Shown in pieces: positions 16,089 to 24,615 of a stretch of 64,000 nucleotides of DNA. The first letter of the stretch is position 1. Each line of letters begins with the position of its first letter. Both the position numbers and the translations under genes were made by a program. The notes under the pieces were generated by a model. The model was not told the DNA's origin. It was given only the letters and a program-made list of their open reading frames with translations, and did no database searches. Source of the stretch: Streptomyces sp. NA04227 (GTDB lineage: Bacteria > Actinomycetota > Actinomycetes > Streptomycetales > Streptomycetaceae); NCBI RefSeq assembly GCF_013364195.1, contig NZ_CP054918.1:7615001-7679000 (forward strand). The letters are read 5' to 3'.

Positions 16089-17323
16089 AGCAGTCCTCTC
16101 CTTGCCAGATTGCGCATGAGGTCGGCGGCGCCGAAGGTCCACGGCTCGCACTTCTCGCTCGCTTCGACCCGATTGACCAGGCCGCCGAGCGACTCGGTGG
16201 AGATCCGTACGAGGTCGCCGCGGTGGTGGGTGAAGCCCATGCCCGGCTCGTCGCGGTCCGCGGTGGGCGCGAACATCGTGCCGAGGAAGAGCACGGCTCC
16301 GTCGGGGTACTGGTGGTGCGGTCCGGTCAACTGGCCGACGAGTTCCTCGGGATCGCGGCTGATGGCGCTCAGCGAGGAGGTGCCGTCCATGGTGAATCCG
16401 TCGGTGCCCTCGACCCGGAGGCGCACGGTCGCCTCCCGTACGTCGTCCATGCCGTACGTCGCGTCGAAGAGCCGCAGGAACGGGCCGATCGCGCAAGAGG
16501 CGTTGTTGTCCTTGGCCTTGGGCAGCAGCAGCGCGGAGCGGCCCTCGATGTCCCGCAGGTTCACGTCGTTGCCGAGCGTCGCGCCGACGACGGCTCCACG
16601 GGAGGTGACAGCGAGGACGACCTCGGGCTCCGGGTTGTTCCAGCGGGAGCAGGTGAGAACACCGATCTCGGCCGCGGTGCCGATCGCCGACAGGGGCTGG
16701 GCCTTGGTGAAGATCTCGGCGTCGGGGCCGATGCCCACTTCGAGGTACTGGCTCCACAGCCCCTGTGCGACCAGGATCTCCTTCAGCCGCGCCGCTTCGG
16801 GCGAGCCCGGGCGGACGCGGGTCAGCCGGCCGCCGAGGGCGTCGAGGATCGCCGTACGGACCTCCTCCGCCCCGGCGGCTTCGCCGCGTACCCGCTCTTC
16901 GATGAGCCGTTCCAGCATCGAGTCCACGAAGGTGACGCCCGCGGCCTTGACGGCTTGGAGGTCAACGGGTGTGAGCAGCCAGGGGAGTTGAGGGTCGCGC
17001 GGGGTGGCCGCGGTGTTGGCGAGGACGTCGGCGAGGGGCGCGACGTAGCGCCGCGGCGCTGCGGCGACGGCGGCGGCCGGATCCGGCTGCTCGCACAGGT
17101 CGCGGACGGTGGGGAAGGCCGCGGTGATGTCGTGCAGCGCACCGTCGCGGACGGTTACGACCGCCGGCCCTGCCTCTGCGGAATCCCATATCCGTCCGAC
17201 CAGGGTGCCGCGGGTGCCGTCGACGGGAAGCGTCTCGTCGACATCGGCGGCCCGAGCCGCGAACGTTGCCGCATCTGCGGTGTCCGCCGCGGATGGGGTG
17301 TCTGCGGTGTCTGCGGTGCTCAT
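16085..17323 (-). CDS. fumarylacetoacetate hydrolase-family protein, probable 2-keto-3-deoxy sugar-acid dehydratase
   Basis: A 412-aa FAH-fold protein. The metal-binding core is visible: NNPEPEVVLAVTSRGAVVGA carries the E-x-E-type ligands, followed by GNDVNLRDIEGRSALLLPKA and the KAKDNNASCAIGPF stretch. An N-terminal domain (about 1-110) reads ETLPVDGTRGTLVGRIW. The length is well above the ~285 aa of hydrolases such as the second FAH in this window. It fits the longer FAH-fold dehydratases that act on 2-keto-3-deoxy-pentonates before a KGSADH. The adjacent ALDH, overlapping by GTGA, supports that pairing. Substrate and chain length are inference. Confidence 0.8.
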   Translation of the reverse strand: MSTADTADTPSAADTADAATFAARAADVDETLPVDGTRGTLVGRIWDSAEAGPAVVTVRDGALHDITAAFPTVRDLCEQPDPAAAVAAAPRRYVAPLADVLANTAATPRDPQLPWLLTPVDLQAVKAAGVTFVDSMLERLIEERVRGEAAGAEEVRTAILDALGGRLTRVRPGSPEAARLKEILVAQGLWSQYLEVGIGPDAEIFTKAQPLSAIGTAAEIGVLTCSRWNNPEPEVVLAVTSRGAVVGATLGNDVNLRDIEGRSALLLPKAKDNNASCAIGPFLRLFDATYGMDDVREATVRLRVEGTDGFTMDGTSSLSAISRDPEELVGQLTGPHHQYPDGAVLFLGTMFAPTADRDEPGMGFTHHRGDLVRISTESLGGLVNRVEASEKCEPWTFGAADLMRNLARRGLL

Positions 17324-17335
17324 GCTGATCTCCCG

Positions 17336-18124
17336 TCAGGTCCGGGTGAAGTGGGGTGGGCGCTTCTCCGCGAAGGCCCGTCGGCCTTCGGCGGCGTCGG
17401 CGGTCGCGAAGCAGACGGCCTGTACGTCGCGTTCGTAGGAGACGGCCTGGTCGAGCGGCATGTTCACGGCCGCGGACAGATTGGCCTTGGCGGTCTCCAC
17501 CGCGACCGGGGCCCGGGCGGCGATGGTGGCCGCGAGTTCGAGCGCCCGCGGAAGCAGGGCCTCGGGCTCCAGTACCTCGCTCACGAGCCCCCAGTTCAGG
17601 GCGAGTTGGGCGTCGACGGGATCGCCGGTCATCAGCATGAGCGCGGTGTTGCCGGTGCCGATGGACGCCGCGAGCTGTGCGGACATGCCACCGCCGCCGA
17701 TCCAGCCGAGCTTCACCTCGGGCGCGGCGAACTTCGCGCGGACCGAGGCGAGCCGGATGTCGCAGATCAGCGCCGTCTCCAGGCCGCCGCCGAGGGCATA
17801 GCCGTTGACCGCCGCGATCAGGGGCTTGCGCAGTTCCTTCAGCGCGTCGCAGTAGTCCCGGCGGTTGCGGAAGTCCCAGGGGGTGGCGTACCTGTCGAGT
17901 TCGGCGATGTCGGAGCCCGCGCAGAACGAGCGGTCCCCGGCGCCGGTGAGCACCACCGCGCGGATCTCGTCGTCCGCGTTGCAACGGCGGGCGAGTTCCG
18001 ACAGGGCGTCGGACATCTCCCGTGTCACGGCGTTCAGTTTCGCGGGACGGTTCAGGGTGAGGACGCCGACCGGTCCGCGTTGCTCCCAGAGCACGTGGCC
18101 GTCTGCGTGGGCGGATGTCGTCAT
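17336..18124 (-). CDS. enoyl-CoA hydratase/isomerase-family protein
   Basis: A 262-aa crotonase-fold enzyme. The first oxyanion segment is FCAGSDIAEL, and the second is NGYALGGGLETALICDIRLA with Glu after GGGL. A SVRAKFAAPEVKLGWIGGGG stretch precedes the C-terminal helix. The presence of a Glu at the first catalytic position, and an Ala/Gly-rich loop at the second, leaves hydratase and isomerase activity both open. The ATG at 18124 overlaps the stop of the solute-binding-like gene. A CoA-transferase two genes upstream can supply its CoA ester, so this operon probably activates an acid to its CoA thioester and hydrates or dehydrates it. Confidence 0.88.
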   Translation of the reverse strand: MTTSAHADGHVLWEQRGPVGVLTLNRPAKLNAVTREMSDALSELARRCNADDEIRAVVLTGAGDRSFCAGSDIAELDRYATPWDFRNRRDYCDALKELRKPLIAAVNGYALGGGLETALICDIRLASVRAKFAAPEVKLGWIGGGGMSAQLAASIGTGNTALMLMTGDPVDAQLALNWGLVSEVLEPEALLPRALELAATIAARAPVAVETAKANLSAAVNMPLDQAVSYERDVQAVCFATADAAEGRRAFAEKRPPHFTRT

Positions 18125-19248
18125 CGGGTGGCCTCCTGCTTGCCGGTGGTGAACAGCTCGTCGAGACGGCGCAGTCCGGATGCCGCGGACGTCCTGCCGA
18201 GCACGACCTCGCGGACGACCTGTGCCCCCTCGGTCTGGAACCGGATGTATCCGGCGTGCCGAGGCCGTACCCAGGCCCGCGAGACGGTTTCCCGGGTTCC
18301 GGAGTAGAAGCCACCGGCGGCCCGGTCGACCTGTTCGGAACGCCAGGCTGAGGCCATCGCGGGCTGCCCCGCGTGGACGGGGATGAATTCCTCCTGCGTC
18401 TGCGGTGAGAGCAACTCGCGCAGGTGGGCGAGGAGTTCGGGCGTGGGGTCGCAGCGCCGGGTCAGCGCGAGTCCGGTGCCGCCGAGAGTGGAGCCGGGGC
18501 GGCCGTCCGGGGTCAGGCGGGGCGCGTCGGTGAAGGTCACCCGTCGTTCGAGGCCGGGGGAGGCGTAGTTGACGTACCCGTACACCAGGGGGCAGTGCGC
18601 GAGGGTGTCGTCCTGCGTCATGGTGCCCAGCAGGGCGATCGGGTTCATGGTGTGGGAACGCGCGGGCGCCCTGCCCGCGAGCGCCGTCATGAGTTCCAGC
18701 GCACGGCGACCGGTCGGCTCGCTCACGAACCCCGGTGCCCTGGTACCGGGTTCCTCGCCGAGGGCGACACAGACCGAGGCGAAGGTGAGCAGCGCGTGCG
18801 GACCGGCCAGGGACAGCGCGACCGGTGCCCGCGCCGCGAGTTCGACCACCTCCCGCCACAGGGTGGGCGCGGCACCGGCCAGGTCCAGGCGGGTCGCCGC
18901 GACCTGAGTGGCGGCGTCCAGCGGCAACGCCCAGAGGTGACCGTCGAGTTCGTACGACGCGAGACTCGGGCCCGACGCGCCGCGCCGCCAGGACTCGACC
19001 GTGTCCGGGTCGAAGAGCTCGTCGAGCGGGCGCAGGCACCGGTGCTTCAGGGCGTCCCCCAGGTGGGGGTGGTCGAGGACGATCACGTCGTATTCCTCGG
19101 CCAGTTGCTCGATCGGTGTGGACTCGAAGCCTTCGAGCGGGTGGGTGTCCCACACCAGCTCCAGACCGTTCTCCGTGGCTGCTCGTGCCGCCGCGACCAG
19201 TGCGTCGCGGCCGCGCGGGTGATCCCAGGTCAGACCCTTGTGGCTCAT
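18121..19248 (-). CDS. solute-binding-protein-like protein without signal peptide
   Basis: A 375-aa protein with the pattern of family 1 extracellular solute-binding proteins: EEYDVIVLDHPHLGDAL, then LDELFDPDTVESWRRG, LDGHLWALPLDAATQVAATR and TGTGLALTRR-like stretches. It starts SHKGLTWDHPRGRDAL directly, with no hydrophobic signal, lipobox or twin-arginine. It should be cytoplasmic. The GTG/ATG choices upstream only add RRHGGERV and no signal. It is tightly packed: 7 bases after the CoA-transferase stop and overlapping the hydratase start. No ABC permease is in this operon. It may bind a CoA ester or sugar acid as a cytosolic carrier or allosteric subunit, or be an enzyme with a recycled fold. 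The name usually given, ABC transporter substrate-binding protein, is misleading here. Confidence 0.75.
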   Translation of the reverse strand: MSHKGLTWDHPRGRDALVAAARAATENGLELVWDTHPLEGFESTPIEQLAEEYDVIVLDHPHLGDALKHRCLRPLDELFDPDTVESWRRGASGPSLASYELDGHLWALPLDAATQVAATRLDLAGAAPTLWREVVELAARAPVALSLAGPHALLTFASVCVALGEEPGTRAPGFVSEPTGRRALELMTALAGRAPARSHTMNPIALLGTMTQDDTLAHCPLVYGYVNYASPGLERRVTFTDAPRLTPDGRPGSTLGGTGLALTRRCDPTPELLAHLRELLSPQTQEEFIPVHAGQPAMASAWRSEQVDRAAGGFYSGTRETVSRAWVRPRHAGYIRFQTEGAQVVREVVLGRTSAASGLRRLDELFTTGKQEATR

Positions 19249-19255
19249 CACCCGC

Positions 19256-20464
19256 TCACCCCCGTGACGTCTCGGCGACGACACCGGTGCGCAGCAGGGA
19301 CCGGATCTCCTCGGGAGTGAGCCCCGCCTCCGCGAGGACCTCCGAGGTGTGCTCGCCGATCAGGGGTGCGCCCCGGTCGATGCGTGCCGGAGTGCGCGAG
19401 AAGCGGTAGGGGAACCCGGGCGTGGTGACCCGGCCCTCGGTGGGGTGCTCGTACTCCACGAAGGTGCCGTTGTGGCGGATCTGCGGGTCGTTGACCAGCG
19501 CCTCGTAGTCGTACACGGGTCCGGCCCACAACCCCGCCTCGGCCAGCGCGGCCAGCCACTCGGAGGTGGTGCGGGTGCGCAGCCGCTCGGCCGTCGCGCG
19601 GTGCACCTCGTCGCGGTGCGTCCAGCCGTGTACCTCGGAGTCCATCTCCAGGAAGGACTCCTCGCCGATCACCTTGCCCAGCGTCGGCAGGTCGGGCATG
19701 GCGAGTGCCAGATAGCCGTCGGCGGTCTCGAACGTGCCGTACGGAGCCCGGATGTACACATGCGCGTGCGGCTCGGCGCTGCGCTGCTGCGGCACGCCGC
19801 CCGCGGTGTACACCGAGAGTTCCTGCATCTGGAGTGTGGTGATCGCGTCGAGCATGTTCACCTGCACCAGCTGTCCCTCGCCGGTGCGTTCACGGTGCAG
19901 CAGCGCGGCGAGCACGCCCTCGAAGGCGGTGGACGCCGTGACGGCGTCGACGAGGTACTGGCCCGCGGGCATCGGGGGCTGGCCGTGCCGTCCCGCGGAG
20001 AGCATCGCCCCGGACTTCGCCTGGAGCAGCAGGTCCTGCCCGGGCAGGTTCCGGTCCGGTCCGTCCTCGCCGTAACCCGACATCGACACGTAGACCAGGG
20101 CCGGGTTGATCGCCGCGAGCGTCGTGTGGTCCACGCCCAGCCGCTCGGCCACCCCGGGGCGGTAGTTCTGCAGGAAGACGTCGGCGCTCGCCACCAGCCG
20201 GAGCAGCAGGGCCTTGCCCTCCGCGGTCTTCAGATCGATCGCGAGCGAACGCTTGTTGCGGTTCAGGGAGAGGAACGAGACATTGACACGGTTGCCGCGC
20301 GCCCCGCCGGCGGCGGCATGCCGCTGCCATTCGCCCGTCACCGGCTCGATCTTGACGACGTCGGCGCCGAGGTCGCCCAGGCGCTGGGCGGCAAAGGGTC
20401 CGGCCATCGCGATCGAGCAGTCCAGGACGCGATAGCCCTTGAGTATCTGTGGTGTGGTGCTCAT
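19256..20464 (-). CDS. CaiB/BaiF-family (class III) CoA-transferase
   Basis: A 402-aa class III CoA-transferase. The N-terminal motif LDCSIAMAGPFAAQRLGDLG, then ADVVKIEPVTGE and FLSLNRNKRSLAIDLK form the CoA-binding part. The catalytic Asp is in NLPGQDLLLQAKSG, matching the Asp that forms the aspartyl-CoA intermediate in formyl-CoA transferase. The C-terminus has DPQIRHNGTFVEYEHP, GAPLIGEHTSEVL and LTPEEIRSLL. Length is normal. It transfers CoA from a donor thioester to a free carboxylate; the acceptor here is likely a sugar-derived or unsaturated acid made by the neighbouring dehydratases. It is co-transcribed with an enoyl-CoA hydratase, as in carnitine-type pathways, but the rest of the operon is sugar-acid chemistry. 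Confidence 0.9.
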   Translation of the reverse strand: MSTTPQILKGYRVLDCSIAMAGPFAAQRLGDLGADVVKIEPVTGEWQRHAAAGGARGNRVNVSFLSLNRNKRSLAIDLKTAEGKALLLRLVASADVFLQNYRPGVAERLGVDHTTLAAINPALVYVSMSGYGEDGPDRNLPGQDLLLQAKSGAMLSAGRHGQPPMPAGQYLVDAVTASTAFEGVLAALLHRERTGEGQLVQVNMLDAITTLQMQELSVYTAGGVPQQRSAEPHAHVYIRAPYGTFETADGYLALAMPDLPTLGKVIGEESFLEMDSEVHGWTHRDEVHRATAERLRTRTTSEWLAALAEAGLWAGPVYDYEALVNDPQIRHNGTFVEYEHPTEGRVTTPGFPYRFSRTPARIDRGAPLIGEHTSEVLAEAGLTPEEIRSLLRTGVVAETSRG

Positions 20465-20486
20465 GGTGCCTTCCTTGCGCGGCGGT

Positions 20487-21605
20487 TCACTCGGGCTGGT
20501 CCGCGACGGCGCGGATCCGGGCGCGTGCGGCTGCGGTGGCGTCCACGCCGTCGAGCACGCGTAGCGAGGTGGTGTACGTACGGGACTCGCCGTGCTCCAG
20601 CCAGATCATCGATCCGTCGTCGCGGGCGGCCGCGTCCCCGGCGACGTGGTGCGTCGAGGGTTCGAGGCCGACGGCGTACTGGCCGCTGCGCAGGTTCTGC
20701 CACTCGAAGAAGTGGGGCATCGCCGCGGAGTCCCAGGCGACCTCGACGCCGAAACCGCCTCCGGGGCCGACCAGCGCGACACGGTGACGCCCGTCCCGGT
20801 CGGGGACGAGCCGGTGCTCGAAGACCTGCTCGACGAAGCCGGGCCGCGGGGCGGGCAAGTGCCGGTAGGAAACGCCTTGTTCGCGCACCGAGTCGCTCTG
20901 CCAGAGCGTGCCGGAGATCGGCGCGAGGAACTCGGTGCCCTCCTCGACCAGCGGCCAGCCGAAGTTGAGGTGGTACAGGAACATGTGCGGCGTCCGCTCG
21001 AAGCCGAGGTTGTCGACGACGTCGCGCAACCGGATCTCCAGTCCGTCGAAGTCCACCTCGACGGTCCGGGTCAGGCGCAGGTGCTCACCGAAGGACGTCG
21101 CCTGCACCATCTCGCCGCGCACCCGCAGCACACAGTGGTCGCCGTCCCACACTTCCCCTGCTTCGAGCAGGCGGCCCGGGACGGCGGTCAGCCGTCCGTG
21201 CAGACCGTGCCGGACCGTCTGCCTGGGCGGGTACCCGTACCCCGACGCGTCCACCTCGCCGCCGAACAGGGTGTGGTCGAGTCCGCCCGAGACCAGCAGT
21301 CCGTCGAGCGCCCGCAGCCAGGACAGCCCGTCCTCGTCGTTGTGCTCGTGCAGCCCCGGGTGGCGGAAGCCGTTGCCCGAGCGCCAGCCGAAGGGGACGC
21401 CGCGGAAGCGGGCGGCGCCGAGGTCCATGGCACGGTCGACCAGGACGTCGACTTCCAGGCCCGCGGCGGTGCGCAGTTCGACGGCGCGTACGCCGCGTTC
21501 CGTGCCGTTGGCCAGTTCGACCTGGCGGACTCCGGCGACGGATTCCAGGTCGCCGGTGCGCTCGCGCAGCGCGCGGGCGGACAGTTCTCTGCCGAAGATG
21601 TTCAT
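20487..21605 (-). CDS. aldose 1-epimerase-like protein (DUF4432)
   Basis: A 372-aa galactose-mutarotase-fold protein of the DUF4432 group. It opens MNIFGRELSARALRERTGDL. It has VDVLVDRAMDLGAARFRGVP and a His-rich GFRHPGLHEHNDEDGLSW, then GGLDHTLFGGEVDASGYGYP, RHGLHGRLTA and FLYHLNFGWPLVEEG, ending WQNLRSGQYAVGLEPSTHHV. These match the His/Glu catalytic pair of mutarotases. It should interconvert anomers, or bind a sugar or sugar lactone before oxidation. The ATG at 21605 follows the upstream SDR stop by five bases; an earlier ATG would overlap that gene by 16 bases and is less likely. Its presence argues that the operon starts from a reducing sugar rather than only from an acid. Confidence 0.85.
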   Translation of the reverse strand: MNIFGRELSARALRERTGDLESVAGVRQVELANGTERGVRAVELRTAAGLEVDVLVDRAMDLGAARFRGVPFGWRSGNGFRHPGLHEHNDEDGLSWLRALDGLLVSGGLDHTLFGGEVDASGYGYPPRQTVRHGLHGRLTAVPGRLLEAGEVWDGDHCVLRVRGEMVQATSFGEHLRLTRTVEVDFDGLEIRLRDVVDNLGFERTPHMFLYHLNFGWPLVEEGTEFLAPISGTLWQSDSVREQGVSYRHLPAPRPGFVEQVFEHRLVPDRDGRHRVALVGPGGGFGVEVAWDSAAMPHFFEWQNLRSGQYAVGLEPSTHHVAGDAAARDDGSMIWLEHGESRTYTTSLRVLDGVDATAAARARIRAVADQPE

Positions 21606-21610
21606 CGCGT

Positions 21611-22372
21611 TCACCCCATGACCCATCCGCCGTCGACGTTCACCGTCTGGCCGGTGACGAAGGAGGAGTCCGGTCCGAGCAGGAAGGACACCACCGCGGC
21701 CAGCTCCTCGCCGGTCCCGCGCCGTTTCAGCGACTGGTGCTCGACCACGAACCGGGCGTACTCCTCCGGGTTGTCGTGGATGGTCTCGGCCTTGGTCGGA
21801 AACGCGCCCGGCGAGACCGCGTTGACCCGGATCCCGGACGGGCCCAGTTCACGGGCCAGCGCCCGGGTGAGCGAGACCGCGGCGCCCTTGGTCGAGACAT
21901 AGCCGGAGAGATTGGCCCAGCCGCCGTGCCAGGTGATCGACGCGAGGTTCACGATCGCGCCCCGGCCGCGCGGAACCATCAGCCGGGCGGCGGCCTGCGC
22001 CGCGAGGAAGTAGGCGCGCTGGTTGACCGCGACCACCTCGTCGTACTCCGCGAACGTGACTTCCAGGAAAGGGGTGTTCGGGTAGACGGCGGCGTTGTTG
22101 ACGAGTGCGTGCACGGGGCCGAGGGTGTGCTCGACCGTGTCCACGGCCTCGGGTATCGCCGTGGCCTCGCGCAGGTCGACGCCGAGTGCCAGGTGCTTGA
22201 CTCCCGCCGCGTCGAGGGAGGCCGAGGTGGTGTCGAGTCCCTCGCCGGGCAGATCGAGTACGGCGACGTCGTAGCCGTCGGCGCCCAGGCGCAGGGCGGT
22301 GGCGCGCCCCAGGGACCCGCCGCCGCCGGTGACGACGGCGCTGCCCGAGGGCCGTTCAACGGGCCTTGTCAT
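21611..22372 (-). CDS. short-chain dehydrogenase/reductase (sugar or sugar-acid dehydrogenase)
   Basis: A 253-aa classical SDR. The cofactor motif is VTGGGGSLGRATA. VLDLPGEG, with Asp after the second strand, favours NAD+. The structural motif is LVNNAAVY. The catalytic triad is Ser in NLASITWHGG, then YVSTKGAAVSL with Tyr-x3-Lys. The C-terminus is VTGQTVNVDGGWVMG. The AVVSFLLGPDSSFVTGQT tail is typical of enzymes oxidising sugars at C1. It overlaps the upstream SDR stop (ATGA). With the epimerase next in order, a natural role is oxidation of the sugar to its lactone. The exact substrate is unknown. Confidence 0.87.
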   Translation of the reverse strand: MTRPVERPSGSAVVTGGGGSLGRATALRLGADGYDVAVLDLPGEGLDTTSASLDAAGVKHLALGVDLREATAIPEAVDTVEHTLGPVHALVNNAAVYPNTPFLEVTFAEYDEVVAVNQRAYFLAAQAAARLMVPRGRGAIVNLASITWHGGWANLSGYVSTKGAAVSLTRALARELGPSGIRVNAVSPGAFPTKAETIHDNPEEYARFVVEHQSLKRRGTGEELAAVVSFLLGPDSSFVTGQTVNVDGGWVMG

Positions 22373-23169
22373 GGTGCTCCTTGGTGCTGGTCGGTGGGTG
22401 ACGTCGGTTGAGGTCGCAAGCTGGTTCCGCCGCCGTCCACGGCGAGTTCAGCCCCGGTGAGGGAGCCGCACACGGGCGAGGACAGGAGGAGCACCGCCTC
22501 GGCGATCTCTTCGGTGCCCACCAGGCGCCCGTGGGGCTGGCGGGCGGTGAGCCGGTTTCGCGCGGAGCCGGGGTCCTGGGAGGAGGCGACCAGCCGGTCC
22601 ACCCAGGGCGTGTCGGCCGTGCCCGGGTGCACCACGTTCACGCGGACGCCGTCCCGCAGTCCGTCCGCGGCCATCGCCCTGGCGAGCGCGGTCACCGCGC
22701 CCTTGCTGGCGCCGTAGACGGCCCGTTCCTGGTAGCCCTGGGCCGCGGCCATCGAGCCCACGACCACCACGGCGGCGTGGTCCGATGCGGCCAGGTGCGG
22801 CCAGGCCGCACGGCAGAACCGGGCGGTGCCCGTGACGTTGACGTCCAGCACCCGCGCCCACTCGTCATCGGACGCCTCGGCGACGGTGCCGACCGAGGCC
22901 ACACCGGCCGCCGTGACGAGCACATCGAGTCCGCCGAGTGCGTCGACGGCGCTCACGACGGCCGTACGAACCTGTGCGTCGTCGCGGACGTCCGCGGTCG
23001 TGCGCCGTGCCTCACCGGGACGCGGCGGACCGTAGGCGCCGCGGCCGACGGCGACCACCTCGGCGCCCTCGCGGAGGAACGCCTCCACGACGGCGAGGCC
23101 TATCCCGGAGGTTCCGCCGGTCACCAGGGCGCGTATGCCGTCGAGCCGGTGCGTGGCAGTGCGTTTCAT
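22369..23169 (-). CDS. short-chain dehydrogenase related to 2-keto-3-deoxy-L-fuconate dehydrogenase
   Basis: A 266-aa SDR with VTGGTSGIGLAV, VTAAGVASVG in place of NNAG, catalytic Ser in VVGSMAAAQG and Tyr-x3-Lys in YGASKGAVT. Its C-terminal region, VHPGTADTPWVDRLVASSQD and ARQPHGRLVGTEEIAEAV, is nearly duplicated in the SDR at 26320-27087 (NPGTADTPWVQRLLNRSADP, ARQPHGRLVSPEEVARAV). The two are paralogues, probably acting on related 2-keto-3-deoxy sugar acids. It starts five bases after the dehydratase stop. In the L-fucose oxidative route, the enzyme after the enolase-superfamily dehydratase is exactly such an SDR. Confidence 0.87.
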   Translation of the reverse strand: MKRTATHRLDGIRALVTGGTSGIGLAVVEAFLREGAEVVAVGRGAYGPPRPGEARRTTADVRDDAQVRTAVVSAVDALGGLDVLVTAAGVASVGTVAEASDDEWARVLDVNVTGTARFCRAAWPHLAASDHAAVVVVGSMAAAQGYQERAVYGASKGAVTALARAMAADGLRDGVRVNVVHPGTADTPWVDRLVASSQDPGSARNRLTARQPHGRLVGTEEIAEAVLLLSSPVCGSLTGAELAVDGGGTSLRPQPTSPTDQHQGAP

Positions 23170-23174
23170 GGCGG

Positions 23175-24332
23175 TCAGCCCCTTCGAGGGTCGGGCTTGC
23201 GTGTCAGACGGCGGCCCGCGTCGGACGGGCGTACGTGCGGACTCGCGGGGGCCGTCCACCCGTTGGCGCCGTTCGCCCGCGTCACGGCCTCCTCGTCGAC
23301 GACGAGGCCGAGCCCCGGGCTGTCGCCGAGCACGACCCTGCCGTCCTCGAAGGTCTGGTCGGCGCTGATCCCCTGGGGGAAGCCGAGGTCCTGGATCTCG
23401 ACGGCCATGTGGTTGGGCACCACGGCCGCCGCGTGGCACAGCGGGTTGGCGTTGTAACCGACCGGGCTGATGGGCAGGTCGACCGAGTGCGCCAGGGCGG
23501 CGACCCGCAGGAAGTGGGTGATTCCCCAGATGCTTCCGGTCTGCACGATGTCCACGGCGCGCGCCAGGACCAGCGGACGGAACTGTTCGAGCCCGGTCAG
23601 GTTCTCTCCGGTGGCCACCGCCGCGCGTACCCCCCGCGAGACCGCGGCGAGGCCTTCGGCGTCCCAGCGGCGTACGGGTTCCTCGACCCAGGCGAGGTCG
23701 AGTTCCTCCTCGATGCGCCGCACGTGCCGGACGGCCTCCTTGCGCGACCACGTCTCGTTGGCGTCGAGCATCAGGGCCGGACGGCCGCCGGAGGCCGCGG
23801 CGTACACCTCGTCGGCGAGCCGCAGCCGACGGATGTCGGTGGCCGCGTCTAGCCCGCCCTTCAGCTTTACGGCGCCGAACCCGCGCTCGGCGAACGGCTG
23901 GTGGGCCGCCACGAGTTCGTCGTCCGAGAGTGGCCCGTCGAGGGCGGAGGCATAGGCGGGCACGACGCGGTCGGCGGCGCCGAGGGTGCGCCACAGCGGT
24001 TCCCCGGCGGCCTTCGCCTTGAGGTCCCACAGCGCCATGTCCAGCGCCCCGATGGTGCCGAAGACGGCTCCCGCGTGTCCGGCCTTGAACACTCTGGCGA
24101 GCATCCGGTCGTACAGCGCGGGGGCCGCCCTCGGGTCCGCCCCGTCGAGCAGGGGGAAGAAGTCCTCGATGTGGGCGGTGGAGCCGAGCCCGACGCCGGT
24201 CTCGCCGGAGTCGGTGCTCAGCAGCACGATCGGCACCTCGGTGGTCCCGGAGCGCACGGCGCCGTTGGCGTCCCCGATCGGGCGTCCCCAGTCGTGCACG
24301 GTGGAGAGCGTGCGATAGCCGGTGATGCGCAT
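23175..24332 (-). CDS. enolase-superfamily (mandelate racemase/muconate lactonizing) sugar-acid dehydratase
   Basis: A 385-aa enzyme with the N-terminal capping domain and a C-terminal TIM barrel. The catalytic Lys region is GFGAVKLKGG (K-x-K). The metal ligands are Asp in LMLDANETW, Glu in AWVEEPV and Glu in VATGENLTG. The seventh-strand segment SPVGYNANPL replaces the usual His position, so the acid/base set is not that of a textbook mandelate racemase. The ATG at 24332 has AGGGGA upstream; earlier in-frame codons are Pro/Arg-rich and non-coding in style. It is the first gene of the nine-gene operon. It would dehydrate a sugar acid (fuconate, rhamnonate, galactonate or a pentonate) to the 2-keto-3-deoxy acid. 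Confidence 0.88.
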   Translation of the reverse strand: MRITGYRTLSTVHDWGRPIGDANGAVRSGTTEVPIVLLSTDSGETGVGLGSTAHIEDFFPLLDGADPRAAPALYDRMLARVFKAGHAGAVFGTIGALDMALWDLKAKAAGEPLWRTLGAADRVVPAYASALDGPLSDDELVAAHQPFAERGFGAVKLKGGLDAATDIRRLRLADEVYAAASGGRPALMLDANETWSRKEAVRHVRRIEEELDLAWVEEPVRRWDAEGLAAVSRGVRAAVATGENLTGLEQFRPLVLARAVDIVQTGSIWGITHFLRVAALAHSVDLPISPVGYNANPLCHAAAVVPNHMAVEIQDLGFPQGISADQTFEDGRVVLGDSPGLGLVVDEEAVTRANGANGWTAPASPHVRPSDAGRRLTRKPDPRRG

Positions 24333-24615
24333 GGTGTGTCCCCTAGGGCCTTGGTCCGGTCGGCCGTGCGGCCTGTGGTGATCGCCTGGCGGAGGGAGCG
24401 GTGGACGGCGGCCACGGATGGCGCCCACCGAGGGAACGCCGCCTCGCACGGGGCGGACGACGCGCACGAATCCTCCGGTGCCTCGCCGAGCGCGGTGCGG
24501 TGCGACGGCTTGTTCGGGCCCGCCCGTACGTGGCCGTGCCCGGTTGCCGTGGTCGTGCCCCGGGTCGACTGCGACCTGCGATCCTCCTCAGGCTCAGTTG
24601 ATTGTTAGTTGTCTG

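Noticed and set aside
18121..19248. ABC importer binding protein for the nine-gene operon
   Set aside because: No signal peptide and no permease or ATPase in the operon; described instead as a cytosolic binding-fold protein.
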